A DNA stretch of 13,948 nt, taken from positions 1 through 13,948 of the forward strand of contig JAYUOV010000143.1 of assembly GCA_043760535.1 (NCBI GenBank), read 5' to 3'. Positions within the stretch are counted from its first letter, which is position 1. Every line of letters starts with the position of its first letter. This stretch comes from JAZKFT01 sp043760535. Its GTDB lineage: Bacteria > Bacteroidota > Bacteroidia > Chitinophagales > Chitinophagaceae. Positions 7,177 through 13,948 of this stretch are shown one piece after another. The notes under the pieces are model-generated. The model saw nothing but the letters and a program-made list of their open reading frames with translations. It was not told the DNA's origin and did no database searches. A program made the translations under genes and the position numbers.

Positions 7177-8628
7177 ATGAAAACCTTCCAAACCATCTGT
7201 TGCCTTTTTCTGATGCTGTGTTACCAGCAAATAAAGGCACAAAAATCAGCTTCAAAACCCAACATTATCCTCATTTTTGCAGACGACCTTGGTTACGGTG
7301 ATCTTGGCTGCTACGGACAGCAAAAAATAGCCACACCAAACCTAGATAAACTGGCGAAAAGTGGTATGCGGTTTACACAGTTTTATGCAGGATCCACCGT
7401 TTGTGCCCCTAGCCGTTCCGCATTAATGACCGGGCTGCATACCGGGCATACTGCTGTTCGTGGTAACAAAGAAATGAAGCCGGAAGGGCAGTTTCCCTTG
7501 CCAGAAAACACTGTTACAATTGCAAAAATTTTAGAACAAAACGGTTATGCCACAGCAGCCTTTGGTAAATGGGGTTTGGGCTTCCCGGGTTCGGGTGCCG
7601 GGCCTACAGATATGGGTTTTAAAACTTTCTTCGGATACAATTGCCAACGACTGGCACACAACTATTTTCCAGACCATTTATGGAGCAATAAAGAGCGGAT
7701 AGATTACCCCGGAAATGATACAAATCATACAGCCTATTCTGCCGATATTATCCATGGGCAGGCCATGAAGTTTCTTGCAAAACAAAATAAAAAACCCTTC
7801 TTCTTATTTCTGCCTTATACCATCCCGCACAGTGAACTTGCGGTGCCTCATGATAGTGTGTACCACCGTTACGTAAAACAGTTTAACGAGAAGCCAATTG
7901 ACACAAAGACTGGAAAAAATGTAATATCGATTACAGAGACATACCCACATGCAGCTTACGCAGCTATGGTAAGTAGGCTAGATAAATACGTGGGTGAAGT
8001 AATAGCGGCCATTACCAAAAAAGGAATGTTAGATAATACGCTGATTCTTTTTAGTAGCGACAATGGACCACACAAAGAAGGCGGTAACGATCCAGAATTT
8101 TTCAATAGTAACGGTGGTTTTACCGGCATTAAAAGAGATTTATACGAAGGCGGTATTCGTGAACCATTTATTGCATCGTGGAAGGGGAAAATAAAAGCTG
8201 GTACTGAAAGCAACCATATTGCAGCTTTATGGGATTTGCTTCCAACCTTTCAGCAATTGATGGCAAAGCCGGCAGCACAAAATATTGATGGTATTTCTTT
8301 GTTGCCCACACTACTTGGTAAGCCACAAACACCTCACAAATATCTTTATTGGGAGTTTCACGAAAACGGTGGCAAACAAGCGGTGCTAAAGGGAAACTGG
8401 AAAGCCATCCGCCTTAATGTTTCTACCAATGCCAGCAGCCCTTTAGAGCTGTATGATCTTAGTATAGATAAAGCTGAAAAAAATAATCTGGCTGCTCAGC
8501 ATCCGGATATTGTACAACAGATGGAAGCTATTATGCTGCAGGCACACGTACCTGACAAAAATTGGCCATTGTTGCGAGCAGAAAAACTAGCGAAAGAAGA
8601 AACAAAAAAATTAACCACAAATAAATGA
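7177..8628 (+). CDS. Secreted S1-family sulfatase (arylsulfatase type)
   Basis: This hydrolase cleaves sulfate esters, most likely from a sulfated polysaccharide fragment, in the periplasm or outside the cell. Residues 1-22 form a signal peptide (hydrophobic TICCLFLMLCYQ, cleavage likely near IKA-Q). The alkaline-phosphatase-like fold begins with NIILIFADDLGYGD, giving metal ligands D36 and D37. C76 in VCAPSRSALMTG is the cysteine-type CxPSR site converted to formylglycine. Other active-site positions are K131 (FGKWG), H218 (IPHSE), D295 and N296 (SSDNG) and K319 (GIKRD). A C-terminal subdomain with LELYDLSIDKAEKNNLA follows. The 483-residue length is normal. Activity requires a formylglycine-generating enzyme encoded elsewhere. 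The substrate cannot be read from sequence, but kduI and the dead GH88/GH105 gene upstream favour a uronic-acid-containing sulfated glycan. It ends 38 bp from the convergent gene. Confidence 0.95.
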   Translation: MKTFQTICCLFLMLCYQQIKAQKSASKPNIILIFADDLGYGDLGCYGQQKIATPNLDKLAKSGMRFTQFYAGSTVCAPSRSALMTGLHTGHTAVRGNKEMKPEGQFPLPENTVTIAKILEQNGYATAAFGKWGLGFPGSGAGPTDMGFKTFFGYNCQRLAHNYFPDHLWSNKERIDYPGNDTNHTAYSADIIHGQAMKFLAKQNKKPFFLFLPYTIPHSELAVPHDSVYHRYVKQFNEKPIDTKTGKNVISITETYPHAAYAAMVSRLDKYVGEVIAAITKKGMLDNTLILFSSDNGPHKEGGNDPEFFNSNGGFTGIKRDLYEGGIREPFIASWKGKIKAGTESNHIAALWDLLPTFQQLMAKPAAQNIDGISLLPTLLGKPQTPHKYLYWEFHENGGKQAVLKGNWKAIRLNVSTNASSPLELYDLSIDKAEKNNLAAQHPDIVQQMEAIMLQAHVPDKNWPLLRAEKLAKEETKKLTTNK

Positions 8629-8666
8629 GGCTGATTATTTTAAGATGATGTAACATTTTTTTTTCT

Positions 8667-9665
8667 TTAACTAAACAACCCACCTTTTTTCAAAAGGCGT
8701 GTTCCCTCGCCTATTTTGAAACCATTCTGATAAATCTGAATGATATAATTGCCTTGTTGAAAATTTTCGCTTGGCGCAAAAGCAAATGCCACATTTTTTC
8801 TTTTGGCTGTTTCTACTTCCACTCCTAATTTGGTTGTAAAAGAAATGTCGCCTTCTTCTCTTGTAGTAAAGGTGCCGGAGCCAAGCGATGCTACAGTTAC
8901 AGGTTTACCATCCGGGCCGGTAACTACCACAAATACTTCGGTGGTGCCGGGCATTGCAATCCTGTTGTCCACATCAAAAGAAATCACCAGTTTATCTACA
9001 CGTTTAGCAGTTGACGTCTCTTTTTCTTTACCATTGCCTTTTACATTTACCGGCTTAATGGCAATATTAGAAGCGATCAGCGTAGAAGCTACATCTACTT
9101 TCTTTTCAAGCTCCAGCTTTACTACTGTAGTAGCAGTAAGGTCTTTATTCAATTTTAATTTTTCTTGAGTCAGCACTGTTTTTTCTTCTATCAATACTGT
9201 TTTTTTCTGAGTCAATGTCTCGTTGTCTTGTTTAAGACGAGCCAATTCGTGCTGTATTGAAGTAATATTTTCATTGAGTTTTGCAATCAGATTTTTAGCC
9301 CTGCTTAATTCTGCACCCGATGCGTTCTTGTTATTAAGAATGGTGCGGATTTCTTTTTTGGCACTTTCTATTTCAGCTGTTTTTGCAGTTAGCTGGCCTT
9401 GCAGTTCTGTATTTACCCCTGCCATCGAATCGAGGCGTACAAGTGAACCGTCGAAACTTTTTTGCAATTCACTTTTTTCGTCTGTTATAACTGCAATCTG
9501 AGATTGCTTTTGATCAATTACACTGCTGGTATTGTTTTTGTCTATTATAATGTACGTACCAGCTCCTGCTAGTGCTATGGCCAGTGCTATAACAATGGCG
9601 TTTTTAGAATTTTTACGGGGTAACTGATTTTTCGGTACAGGTGTTGAAAAACTTTGATTTTCCAT
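8667..9665 (-). CDS. Membrane-anchored coiled-coil protein of unknown function
   Basis: I do not recognise a named family. The 332-residue protein has a short polar cytoplasmic N-terminus (1-21), a single transmembrane helix at about 22-41 (AIVIALAIALAGAGTYIII), and then a long charged segment (about 50-195) with heptad-like leucine, isoleucine and valine spacing and many Lys, Glu and Gln, predicting an extended coiled coil. A low-complexity linker rich in Lys, Asn and Gly follows (about 203-222). The C-terminal part (about 223-332) alternates hydrophobic residues and contains VVTGPDGKPV and YIIQIYQNG, suggesting a beta-sandwich-like domain. The topology implies a periplasmic coiled coil with a globular tip. 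It faces the sulfatase tail to tail and stands alone. Similar TM-coiled-coil-beta proteins are common hypothetical proteins in Bacteroidota. The ATG start places the helix correctly. Confidence 0.85.
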   Translation of the reverse strand: MENQSFSTPVPKNQLPRKNSKNAIVIALAIALAGAGTYIIIDKNNTSSVIDQKQSQIAVITDEKSELQKSFDGSLVRLDSMAGVNTELQGQLTAKTAEIESAKKEIRTILNNKNASGAELSRAKNLIAKLNENITSIQHELARLKQDNETLTQKKTVLIEEKTVLTQEKLKLNKDLTATTVVKLELEKKVDVASTLIASNIAIKPVNVKGNGKEKETSTAKRVDKLVISFDVDNRIAMPGTTEVFVVVTGPDGKPVTVASLGSGTFTTREEGDISFTTKLGVEVETAKRKNVAFAFAPSENFQQGNYIIQIYQNGFKIGEGTRLLKKGGLFS

Positions 9666-10136
9666 GTGTATAAATTTTAATTTGAAAAATGGTTTGAAAC
9701 GAAATTTAAAAAACTGTTCTTGTTGGTTACTTTATTTTTTTATAAAACAGTTTTAAAAACGTTTGTGCTTCCATAAGTTTCTATAACCGTGCCAGAAATG
9801 TGGAGTAGGGTTTGTTCTAAAACAGGCATTAACAAAAATAGATTCTGTAACTTATTGATTGTGAATAATAAAATGCAAATAAGTATCTCAAAGTTAAAAT
9901 TATAAAATAGGGAAATGAACATCTGTCCGCCAGATAACTGGTTGTTTCTAAAGTAGCATTTCATCACTTTTTATGGGAGCAAAAAGGCATCAATTCGAAT
10001 TTTTTCCGAAAGACAGTTAGTTGTGTCATTTCTATTATTTGACTGGTGCTGTATTAAGATAATCTAAACAATGGTGGCCTTATGGTTTCCAATCTTTAAG
10101 AACCATTACTTTCGTAAAAATTACGTCAGAATTTAG
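9666..10136. other. AT-rich intergenic region with a weak promoter candidate
   Basis: This stretch separates two divergently transcribed genes and should contain both promoters. TACTTTCG at 10107-10114 differs by one base from the Bacteroidota -7 consensus TAnnTTTG and lies 22 bp before the glycosyltransferase ATG, so it may be that gene's promoter. No convincing gene, RNA or repeat was found. A 75-codon minus-strand frame here lacks family resemblance. Confidence 0.4.
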
Positions 10137-10790
10137 ATGAAATATAATGTGACCATATCTGTACTAATGGCTGTTTATAACACAGAATTTTCTTTGGTAA
10201 AACGAGCCATTGATTCCGTTCTTAAACAAACCTTTCAGGATTTTGAATTAATTATTTTAGACGATGGCAGCGATAATGATGCAGATAAAATGTTAATGAG
10301 TTATGCAAAAAAATTTCCACAAAAAATAACCTATTTACACCACCAAAATCAGGGGCAATCCATGTCTATTAATCGGGGAATAGCTTGTAGCCATGGCCAA
10401 TACATAGCCATATTAGATGCCGATGATGAATACAAACCCACTCACTTAATGGCATGCTTAAAAGAGATGCAATTTGCAGATTTAATAGCCTCTACTACCG
10501 AAACTATTGTAGATAATTACGACGATTACTTTGTGCCAGATAAGTACGATACCAGTAAAGTGATTCATATAGATGATTGTGTTTTGTTTGCCACCTTGTT
10601 TGGCCGTAAAGAAGTATTTGTAAGCCAAAAATTTAAAGATATGTATGCAGCAGATGCCCATTTTTACGAAAATGCAGCCCTTTGTTATACGGTAAACAAA
10701 GTACATCTTAAAACTTATAAATATTACCGCAATAGCCTTAGCAGTGCTTGTTCTACTTTAAAGAAAAAAAATAGGTCAGCCGTTGTATAG
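10137..10790 (+). CDS. Family 2 glycosyltransferase (GT-A fold), possibly the first half of a split gene
   Basis: The product starts with ISVLMAVYNTEFSLVKRAID, the standard GT2 opening, followed by LDDGSD (D42, D43; nucleotide-sugar contacts) and LDADDEY (D94 and D96; the metal-binding DxD). AADAHFYENA near 171-180 sits where the GT2 catalytic acid region is expected, and KYYRNSLS resembles the usual end of the domain. It would transfer a sugar from a nucleotide donor, probably to a surface glycan or glycoprotein in the cytoplasm or at the inner membrane. It is short for the family at 217 residues, with no membrane helix. The last eight codons follow a run of eight A (10764-10771). Skipping one A continues into the next frame as KKKIGQPLYSLINLQPLE. 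The natural C-terminus may therefore be a fusion with the downstream domain. The ATG start is well supported by the motif position. Confidence 0.88.
   Translation: MKYNVTISVLMAVYNTEFSLVKRAIDSVLKQTFQDFELIILDDGSDNDADKMLMSYAKKFPQKITYLHHQNQGQSMSINRGIACSHGQYIAILDADDEYKPTHLMACLKEMQFADLIASTTETIVDNYDDYFVPDKYDTSKVIHIDDCVLFATLFGRKEVFVSQKFKDMYAADAHFYENAALCYTVNKVHLKTYKYYRNSLSSACSTLKKKNRSAVV
10764..10771 (+). other. A8 run at the junction of two glycosyltransferase frames
   Basis: Eight consecutive A residues begin exactly on a codon boundary of the upstream GT2 frame, and the downstream frame is already open from 10762. One A fewer would fuse both frames into a single protein of roughly 475 residues. 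Long A runs are classic sites of polymerase slippage, and equally common sites of indel mutation. The sequence alone cannot separate these. Confidence 0.5.
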
Positions 10791-10833
10791 CTTAATCAAT
10801 TTACAGCCGTTGGAAAATAAAACAACACAGATA

Positions 10834-11556
10834 ATGGCCTGTCATTTTACTGGCATTTACGATGTTAACCGAAATGCCACTTTGCAGGCCGATGATTATA
10901 GCATAGTTAAAGACTGGTGTACCTCCATTGCAGATTTGCAACTCAAAGGCACCCTTTTTCACAACAATTTTAGTGAGCGAACTTGTGCAGCTTACCAAAA
11001 TGAATACATAAAATTTATAAGGGTAACGCACAATGAAAGCTTTAGCCCAAATGCTTACAGGTACTTTATTTACCATAATTATTTACTACACCATGCCCAT
11101 AATATTTTAAGCTTTTTTGTAACCGATGTAGCCGATGTGGTGGTGGTTAAAAATCCATTTACAGCCGAGCTTTTCTTAAATAACCCCGCTACAATTTTTT
11201 GTGGTGATGAACCAAAAAAACTTGGTAATGAATGGATGTTAGACCACGCCACACACCTCCGTAATAACATTGCAGATTATGCTGGTTACGAAGCTACTTT
11301 TAAAAACGAAACCTTGCTTAACTGCGGCATTATAGGCGGCCACACAGCAGCATTGCATCCATTTTTAGAAAAACTAATGCTGCTTCACCTGCATTATAAC
11401 CAACATAACCCTACTGCTTACACCGGCGATATGGGAGCATTTAATTACCTAGTTCGCACCCAACACAATAGCAGCCTTTGCCATGGGCAGCCAGTTAATA
11501 CCGTATTTAAAGGGTATGAAATGAATAGGGAGGATTGCTGGTTCAGGCATAAATGA
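10834..11556 (+). CDS. Putative GT-A nucleotide-sugar transferase, second domain or gene
   Basis: From ATG 10834 the product is 240 residues, beginning MACHFTGIYDVNRN. The open frame extends upstream to 10762 and could start at TTG 10783 or be joined to the preceding GT2 frame. The core has the layout of GT-A transferases related to the GT8 and GT77 groups: YRYFIYHNYLL (75-85), then FFVTDVADVVVVKNPF (94-109) with a D98/D101 metal-binding motif, NCGIIGG (163-169), TGDMGAFNYL (197-206) and HGQPVNTVF (217-225). No signal peptide or membrane helix is visible. It probably transfers a sugar in the same surface-glycan modification as the upstream GT2. The exact family and substrate are unknown. The frame overlap with the upstream gene (stop at 10788-10790) implies translational coupling, or a split fusion. 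Confidence 0.7.
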   Translation: MACHFTGIYDVNRNATLQADDYSIVKDWCTSIADLQLKGTLFHNNFSERTCAAYQNEYIKFIRVTHNESFSPNAYRYFIYHNYLLHHAHNILSFFVTDVADVVVVKNPFTAELFLNNPATIFCGDEPKKLGNEWMLDHATHLRNNIADYAGYEATFKNETLLNCGIIGGHTAALHPFLEKLMLLHLHYNQHNPTAYTGDMGAFNYLVRTQHNSSLCHGQPVNTVFKGYEMNREDCWFRHK

Positions 11557-11801
11557 AATCGATAATTTGTTATATATGGATTTTAACAAAAAAAAATACA
11601 TGTACTATTTGTTAAGTAACGAAAATTTAGAGAATGCCTTGCCACAATAATTTAGGTGGAGATCTTATAAAAACCAAAAGAATATACTAACAAATAATAC
11701 CTTATACTATTAAATTTTTACTTAGGAAAATATTATAAAACGTTTCATTTTTTACCAAAATTAACTTTAGCTAAATTCCATTTTTTAAATTTCATTATAA
11801 G
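11557..11801. other. Short AT-rich intergenic region between convergent genes
   Basis: The 245 bp between the second glycosyltransferase frame and the end of the kinase-RapZ gene are strongly AT-rich and rich in A and T runs. Both transcripts should end here, but no stem followed by a U-run is clear. No gene was identified. Confidence 0.5.
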
Positions 11802-13259
11802 CTAATACCGCTCATTTACCCAACTCTTCTTCTCCTGTTCTATATGATTCACCACCGTACGCACTTTGTATTTGTTGCGTAAATGGCGTGCCGTTTGTTC
11901 GGCCGCATAAACGCTGCGGTGCTGACCGCCGGTGCAGCCGAAGTTAATAGTGAGGTTTTCAAAACCACGTTTCAGGTAATCCTCTACGCTAATGTCCACA
12001 ATATTGAAAACGTTATTGATAAAGTCGGGCATCCGGGTGTTTTGCTCCAGGTAGTCAATTACATCTTTATCACGGCCGGTTTGGGTTTTGTATTTTTCTA
12101 CCCGGCCCGGGTTCAGTATGCCACGGCAATCGAACACGTAGCCGCCGCCATTATCTGCTTCGGGTGTTGGGTAGCCAGTTTTTAAGTAGGAAAAGCTGTT
12201 GATGTTTACTGTAAGCGGCGTTTCATCATTGGCTTGTTGTGGTTCAAACTGTGCTATCACTTCATCGCTTACTATAAATTGTAACATCCGTTTAAACTCC
12301 GGTGTATTGATGCCCATGGTGCGGTTTTCTAAAAACCATTTCAGGTTACGCAACGCCAGTGGTATGGATGTAAGAAACTGTGCCTTTCTTTCGAACAATC
12401 CGCGGAAGCCGTAGGCGCCCAACACCTGCAACAAACGGATGAGCACATAACCATAATACTGGCCTACAAATGTAAACCGGTCTATTTTTTTGCCCAGCAC
12501 TTCATCCAGCCCATCCATGTAGGCATTTAATAATTCATTCTTCCATTCGCCGCTGAGTTCGGCACGGGCCTGCCATATCATACTGGCGGCATCGTATTGC
12601 GGGGCACCCTTCATGCCGCCCTGATAATCAATAAAATAGGGCTTTTTGTTTTGTAACATTATGTTCCTGCTCTGGAAATCCCTGAACATAAAAAACTTGT
12701 ACTCGGTATGGGTAAGGTAGTTGGCCAATGCTTCAAAATCGTCGAGCATGGCTTGTTTATCGTAAGGCGTTTTAAGGGTATCCAGAAAATAGTATTTGAA
12801 ATAGAGCAGGTCGCTGCTAATGGCTTGTTTGCCAAATTCTTTTGCCGTAAGGCAATGGCTGTAATCCAGGCCATCGTTGCCCAATACCTGCAACCTTGCC
12901 AATTGATGAAGGCTGTCTTTAAACAATTGTTTTGCTTCATCCACATGGCCTAGTTGCTCCAGCCGGTTCAGCAGGCTTTCGTCGCCAAAATCTTCCTGCA
13001 GGTAAATGGTTTCATCATCACTTAAACAAAAAATTTGTGGTACCGGTAAATTTTTGCTGCGGAAATGATTTGAGAAATAGATAAAAGTCCGGTTCTCTTT
13101 TACATTAAGTCCATAGGTAGCAATAAAAGTTTGGCCGGCCGTAACCACCCTAAAATACCTGCGGTCGCTGCCACTTTGCTGTAAGGGAATTATTTCGGTG
13201 GCTTCGGTTTGAAGTTTATCGGTTACCAGTTTTTTTATAGAGGCGATGATGTTTTGCAT
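11802..13259 (-). CDS. APH/AmgK-like sugar kinase fused to a RapZ C-terminal domain
   Basis: The 485-residue protein has two parts. Residues 1-320 form an aminoglycoside-phosphotransferase-like kinase of the AmgK (COG3178) type: SGSDRRYFRV (29-38) near the nucleotide loop, YLQEDFGDESLL (86-97), the catalytic loop FRDFQSRNI with D194 and N199, and FIDYQGG with the magnesium ligand D211. Residues about 345-485 match the RapZ C-terminal domain: YVFDCRGILNPGR (374-386), TGRDKDVIDYL (394-404) and the anion-binding GCTGGQHRSVYAAE (441-454). The RapZ N-terminal P-loop domain of E. coli is absent and is replaced by the kinase. E. coli RapZ senses glucosamine-6-phosphate and AmgK phosphorylates amino sugars, so a role in cell-wall amino-sugar metabolism is a reasonable inference. 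Both domains look intact. A near-consensus TAATCTTG lies at 13292-13285 upstream. Confidence 0.92.
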   Translation of the reverse strand: MQNIIASIKKLVTDKLQTEATEIIPLQQSGSDRRYFRVVTAGQTFIATYGLNVKENRTFIYFSNHFRSKNLPVPQIFCLSDDETIYLQEDFGDESLLNRLEQLGHVDEAKQLFKDSLHQLARLQVLGNDGLDYSHCLTAKEFGKQAISSDLLYFKYYFLDTLKTPYDKQAMLDDFEALANYLTHTEYKFFMFRDFQSRNIMLQNKKPYFIDYQGGMKGAPQYDAASMIWQARAELSGEWKNELLNAYMDGLDEVLGKKIDRFTFVGQYYGYVLIRLLQVLGAYGFRGLFERKAQFLTSIPLALRNLKWFLENRTMGINTPEFKRMLQFIVSDEVIAQFEPQQANDETPLTVNINSFSYLKTGYPTPEADNGGGYVFDCRGILNPGRVEKYKTQTGRDKDVIDYLEQNTRMPDFINNVFNIVDISVEDYLKRGFENLTINFGCTGGQHRSVYAAEQTARHLRNKYKVRTVVNHIEQEKKSWVNERY

Positions 13260-13445
13260 GTAGTTTGTTTTACCAGGATTAATACAAGATTAGGCGGACT
13301 GGGCTGAAGATTTTTAATCAGCCTTTCATCTTTAAAATCACCATTAATCTGGGCCGCAAAGAAAACAAACGGCAATCAACAATTGTGGTATTTGTTTTAT
13401 TATTTGTTAACAGCAAAATATAGAAACAAACGCATTTGCCGCCGC
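13260..13445. other. Upstream region of the kinase-RapZ gene
   Basis: This 186-bp stretch precedes the kinase-RapZ start and should carry its promoter. TAATCTTG on the minus strand at 13292-13285 is one base from TAnnTTTG, about 25 bp before the ATG, but lacks a convincing -33 box. Otherwise nothing was recognised before the REP array starts. Confidence 0.3.
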
Positions 13446-13655
13446 CGTGGTTTATGTCCCGGTCGCCGTGGGCCGAGGTTCGTGTCCCCACGAACCACAC
13501 TCGGGTTCCGGTCGCCTTTGGCCGTGGTTCGTGTCCCCACGAACCACACTCTTCCCCGATAAAAAACATGCGACAATCAACTATCATCTATACCCAAAAC
13601 AAAAATCCATATACTTTTAAGCATGGAAATGCTTACCCCACCCCGTAATTCGTTC

Positions 13656-13772
13656 ATGCAAATTGGCAATATCTATTTCTGGACTGCCACTATCAATAAT
13701 TGGAACCATTTATTAGCTGCAGATACTGCCGCCGTGGTTCGTGTCCCCACGAACCACACTCCGCCCCGATAA
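13656..13772 (+). pseudogene. Truncated RAYT (TnpA_REP-type) transposase, first copy
   Basis: From ATG 13656 the frame reads MQIGNIYFWTATINNWNHLL, the characteristic N-terminus of Bacteroidota Y1 transposases related to IS200 TnpA and associated with REP palindromes. After about 25 codons it runs into the next palindrome (VVRVPTNHTPPR) and stops at 13770-13772. The catalytic HUH motif and tyrosine are therefore missing and the fragment cannot be active. It is part of the tandem unit described for the array. Confidence 0.7.
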
Positions 13773-13867
13773 AAAACCTCCTACATTAACCCACTATCCT
13801 TACCTGAAAATAAAAATCTCCCATACTTTTAAACATGTAAATATTTACCCCGCCCCGTAATTCGTTC

Positions 13868-13948
13868 ATGCAAATTGGCAACATCTATTTCTGGACTGCC
13901 ACAATCAATAATTGGAACCATTTATTAGCTGCAGATACTGCCGCCGTG
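13868..13948 (+). pseudogene. RAYT transposase 5' end, second copy, cut by window edge
   Basis: This repeats the first copy, with ATG at 13868, 212 bp downstream. Across the 81 shared bases only two differ (AAT/AAC and ACT/ACA), and both keep the same amino acid. The last bases are GCCGCCGTG, exactly where copy 1 enters a palindrome, so this copy is probably truncated too. If the sequence beyond the window instead continued with the transposase, this would be the functional gene. Confidence 0.55.

Larger units (their letters stand above)
13446..13948. repeat. REP-type palindromes in a tandem array with transposase 5' ends
   Basis: The core element is a perfect 10-bp stem, GTGGTTCGTG and CACGAACCAC, around the loop TCCC. 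It occurs at 13475-13498 (one mismatch), 13524-13547 and 13734-13757. A degraded left arm sits at 13446-13459, and the last three window bases start another copy at 13946. The first two full hairpins lie in a 49-bp direct repeat (13461 and 13510, starting GGTCGCC). The later ones lie in a larger tandem unit of 210-212 bp that also contains a spacer and the start of a RAYT-like gene. A second small stem, AAGCAT-GGAA-ATGCTT (13620-13635), precedes the gene start in unit 1 and is partly conserved in unit 2. This is the REP/RAYT arrangement in which a Y1 transposase mobilises palindromes. The array continues beyond the window. Confidence 0.88.

Noticed and set aside
9740..9967. 75-codon minus-strand frame in the intergenic region upstream of the glycosyltransferase
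   Set aside because: AT-rich chance frame with hydrophobic, low-complexity composition; no family resemblance and no promoter evidence.
13318..13587. 89-codon minus-strand frame with Thr-Arg and Gly rich repeats
   Set aside because: It is created by the REP palindromes read as codons (VGTRT-type peptides) and has no other coding character.

Overview
The window looks like chromosomal DNA of a Bacteroidota bacterium, plausibly a Chitinophagaceae-type lineage. The reasons are low-to-moderate GC, no clear Shine-Dalgarno sequences before starts, a TAnnTTTG-like -7 element before kduI, a DnaE about 1,210 residues long, a secreted S1 sulfatase next to uronate catabolism, and a kinase-RapZ fusion protein. 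The family assignments come from reading motifs; no database search was run.

Layout. (1) 1-495, minus strand: a small antitoxin-like gene overlaps a PIN-domain (VapC-like) toxin that is broken by a nonsense codon and probably a frameshift. (2) 597-4235, minus: complete dnaE, the DNA polymerase III alpha subunit. (3) 4236-5374: about 1.1 kb of AT-rich DNA with no convincing gene. (4) 5375-8628, plus: kduI, then about 970 bp of 'empty' DNA, then a secreted sulfatase. The empty stretch holds three tandem 112-bp hairpin repeats, a probable degraded LytTR-domain end on the minus strand, and a clearly recognisable pseudogene of a GH88/GH105 unsaturated-uronyl hydrolase. GH88/GH105 enzymes release the unsaturated uronate that becomes the KduI substrate, so kduI, the dead hydrolase and the sulfatase look like what is left of a locus for sulfated or uronate-rich polysaccharide. 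(5) 8667-9665, minus: a membrane-anchored coiled-coil protein of unknown function. (6) 10137-11556, plus: two glycosyltransferase-like reading frames that meet at a run of eight A residues, possibly one two-domain protein split by a frameshift or joined by slippage. (7) 11802-13259, minus: an APH/AmgK-like sugar kinase fused to a RapZ C-terminal domain. (8) 13446-13948: REP-type palindromes in tandem units of about 211 bp, each carrying the first codons of a RAYT (TnpA_REP-type) transposase; the array runs off the window.

The clearest themes are gene decay and repeat-driven remodelling. The PIN toxin and the hydrolase both have an apparent TGG-to-TGA nonsense change and a frameshift near an A-rich run. 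Two unrelated repeat families occupy the non-coding space. The least explained element is the 112-bp repeat with its nested stems. The most informative intact gene is the kinase-RapZ fusion.
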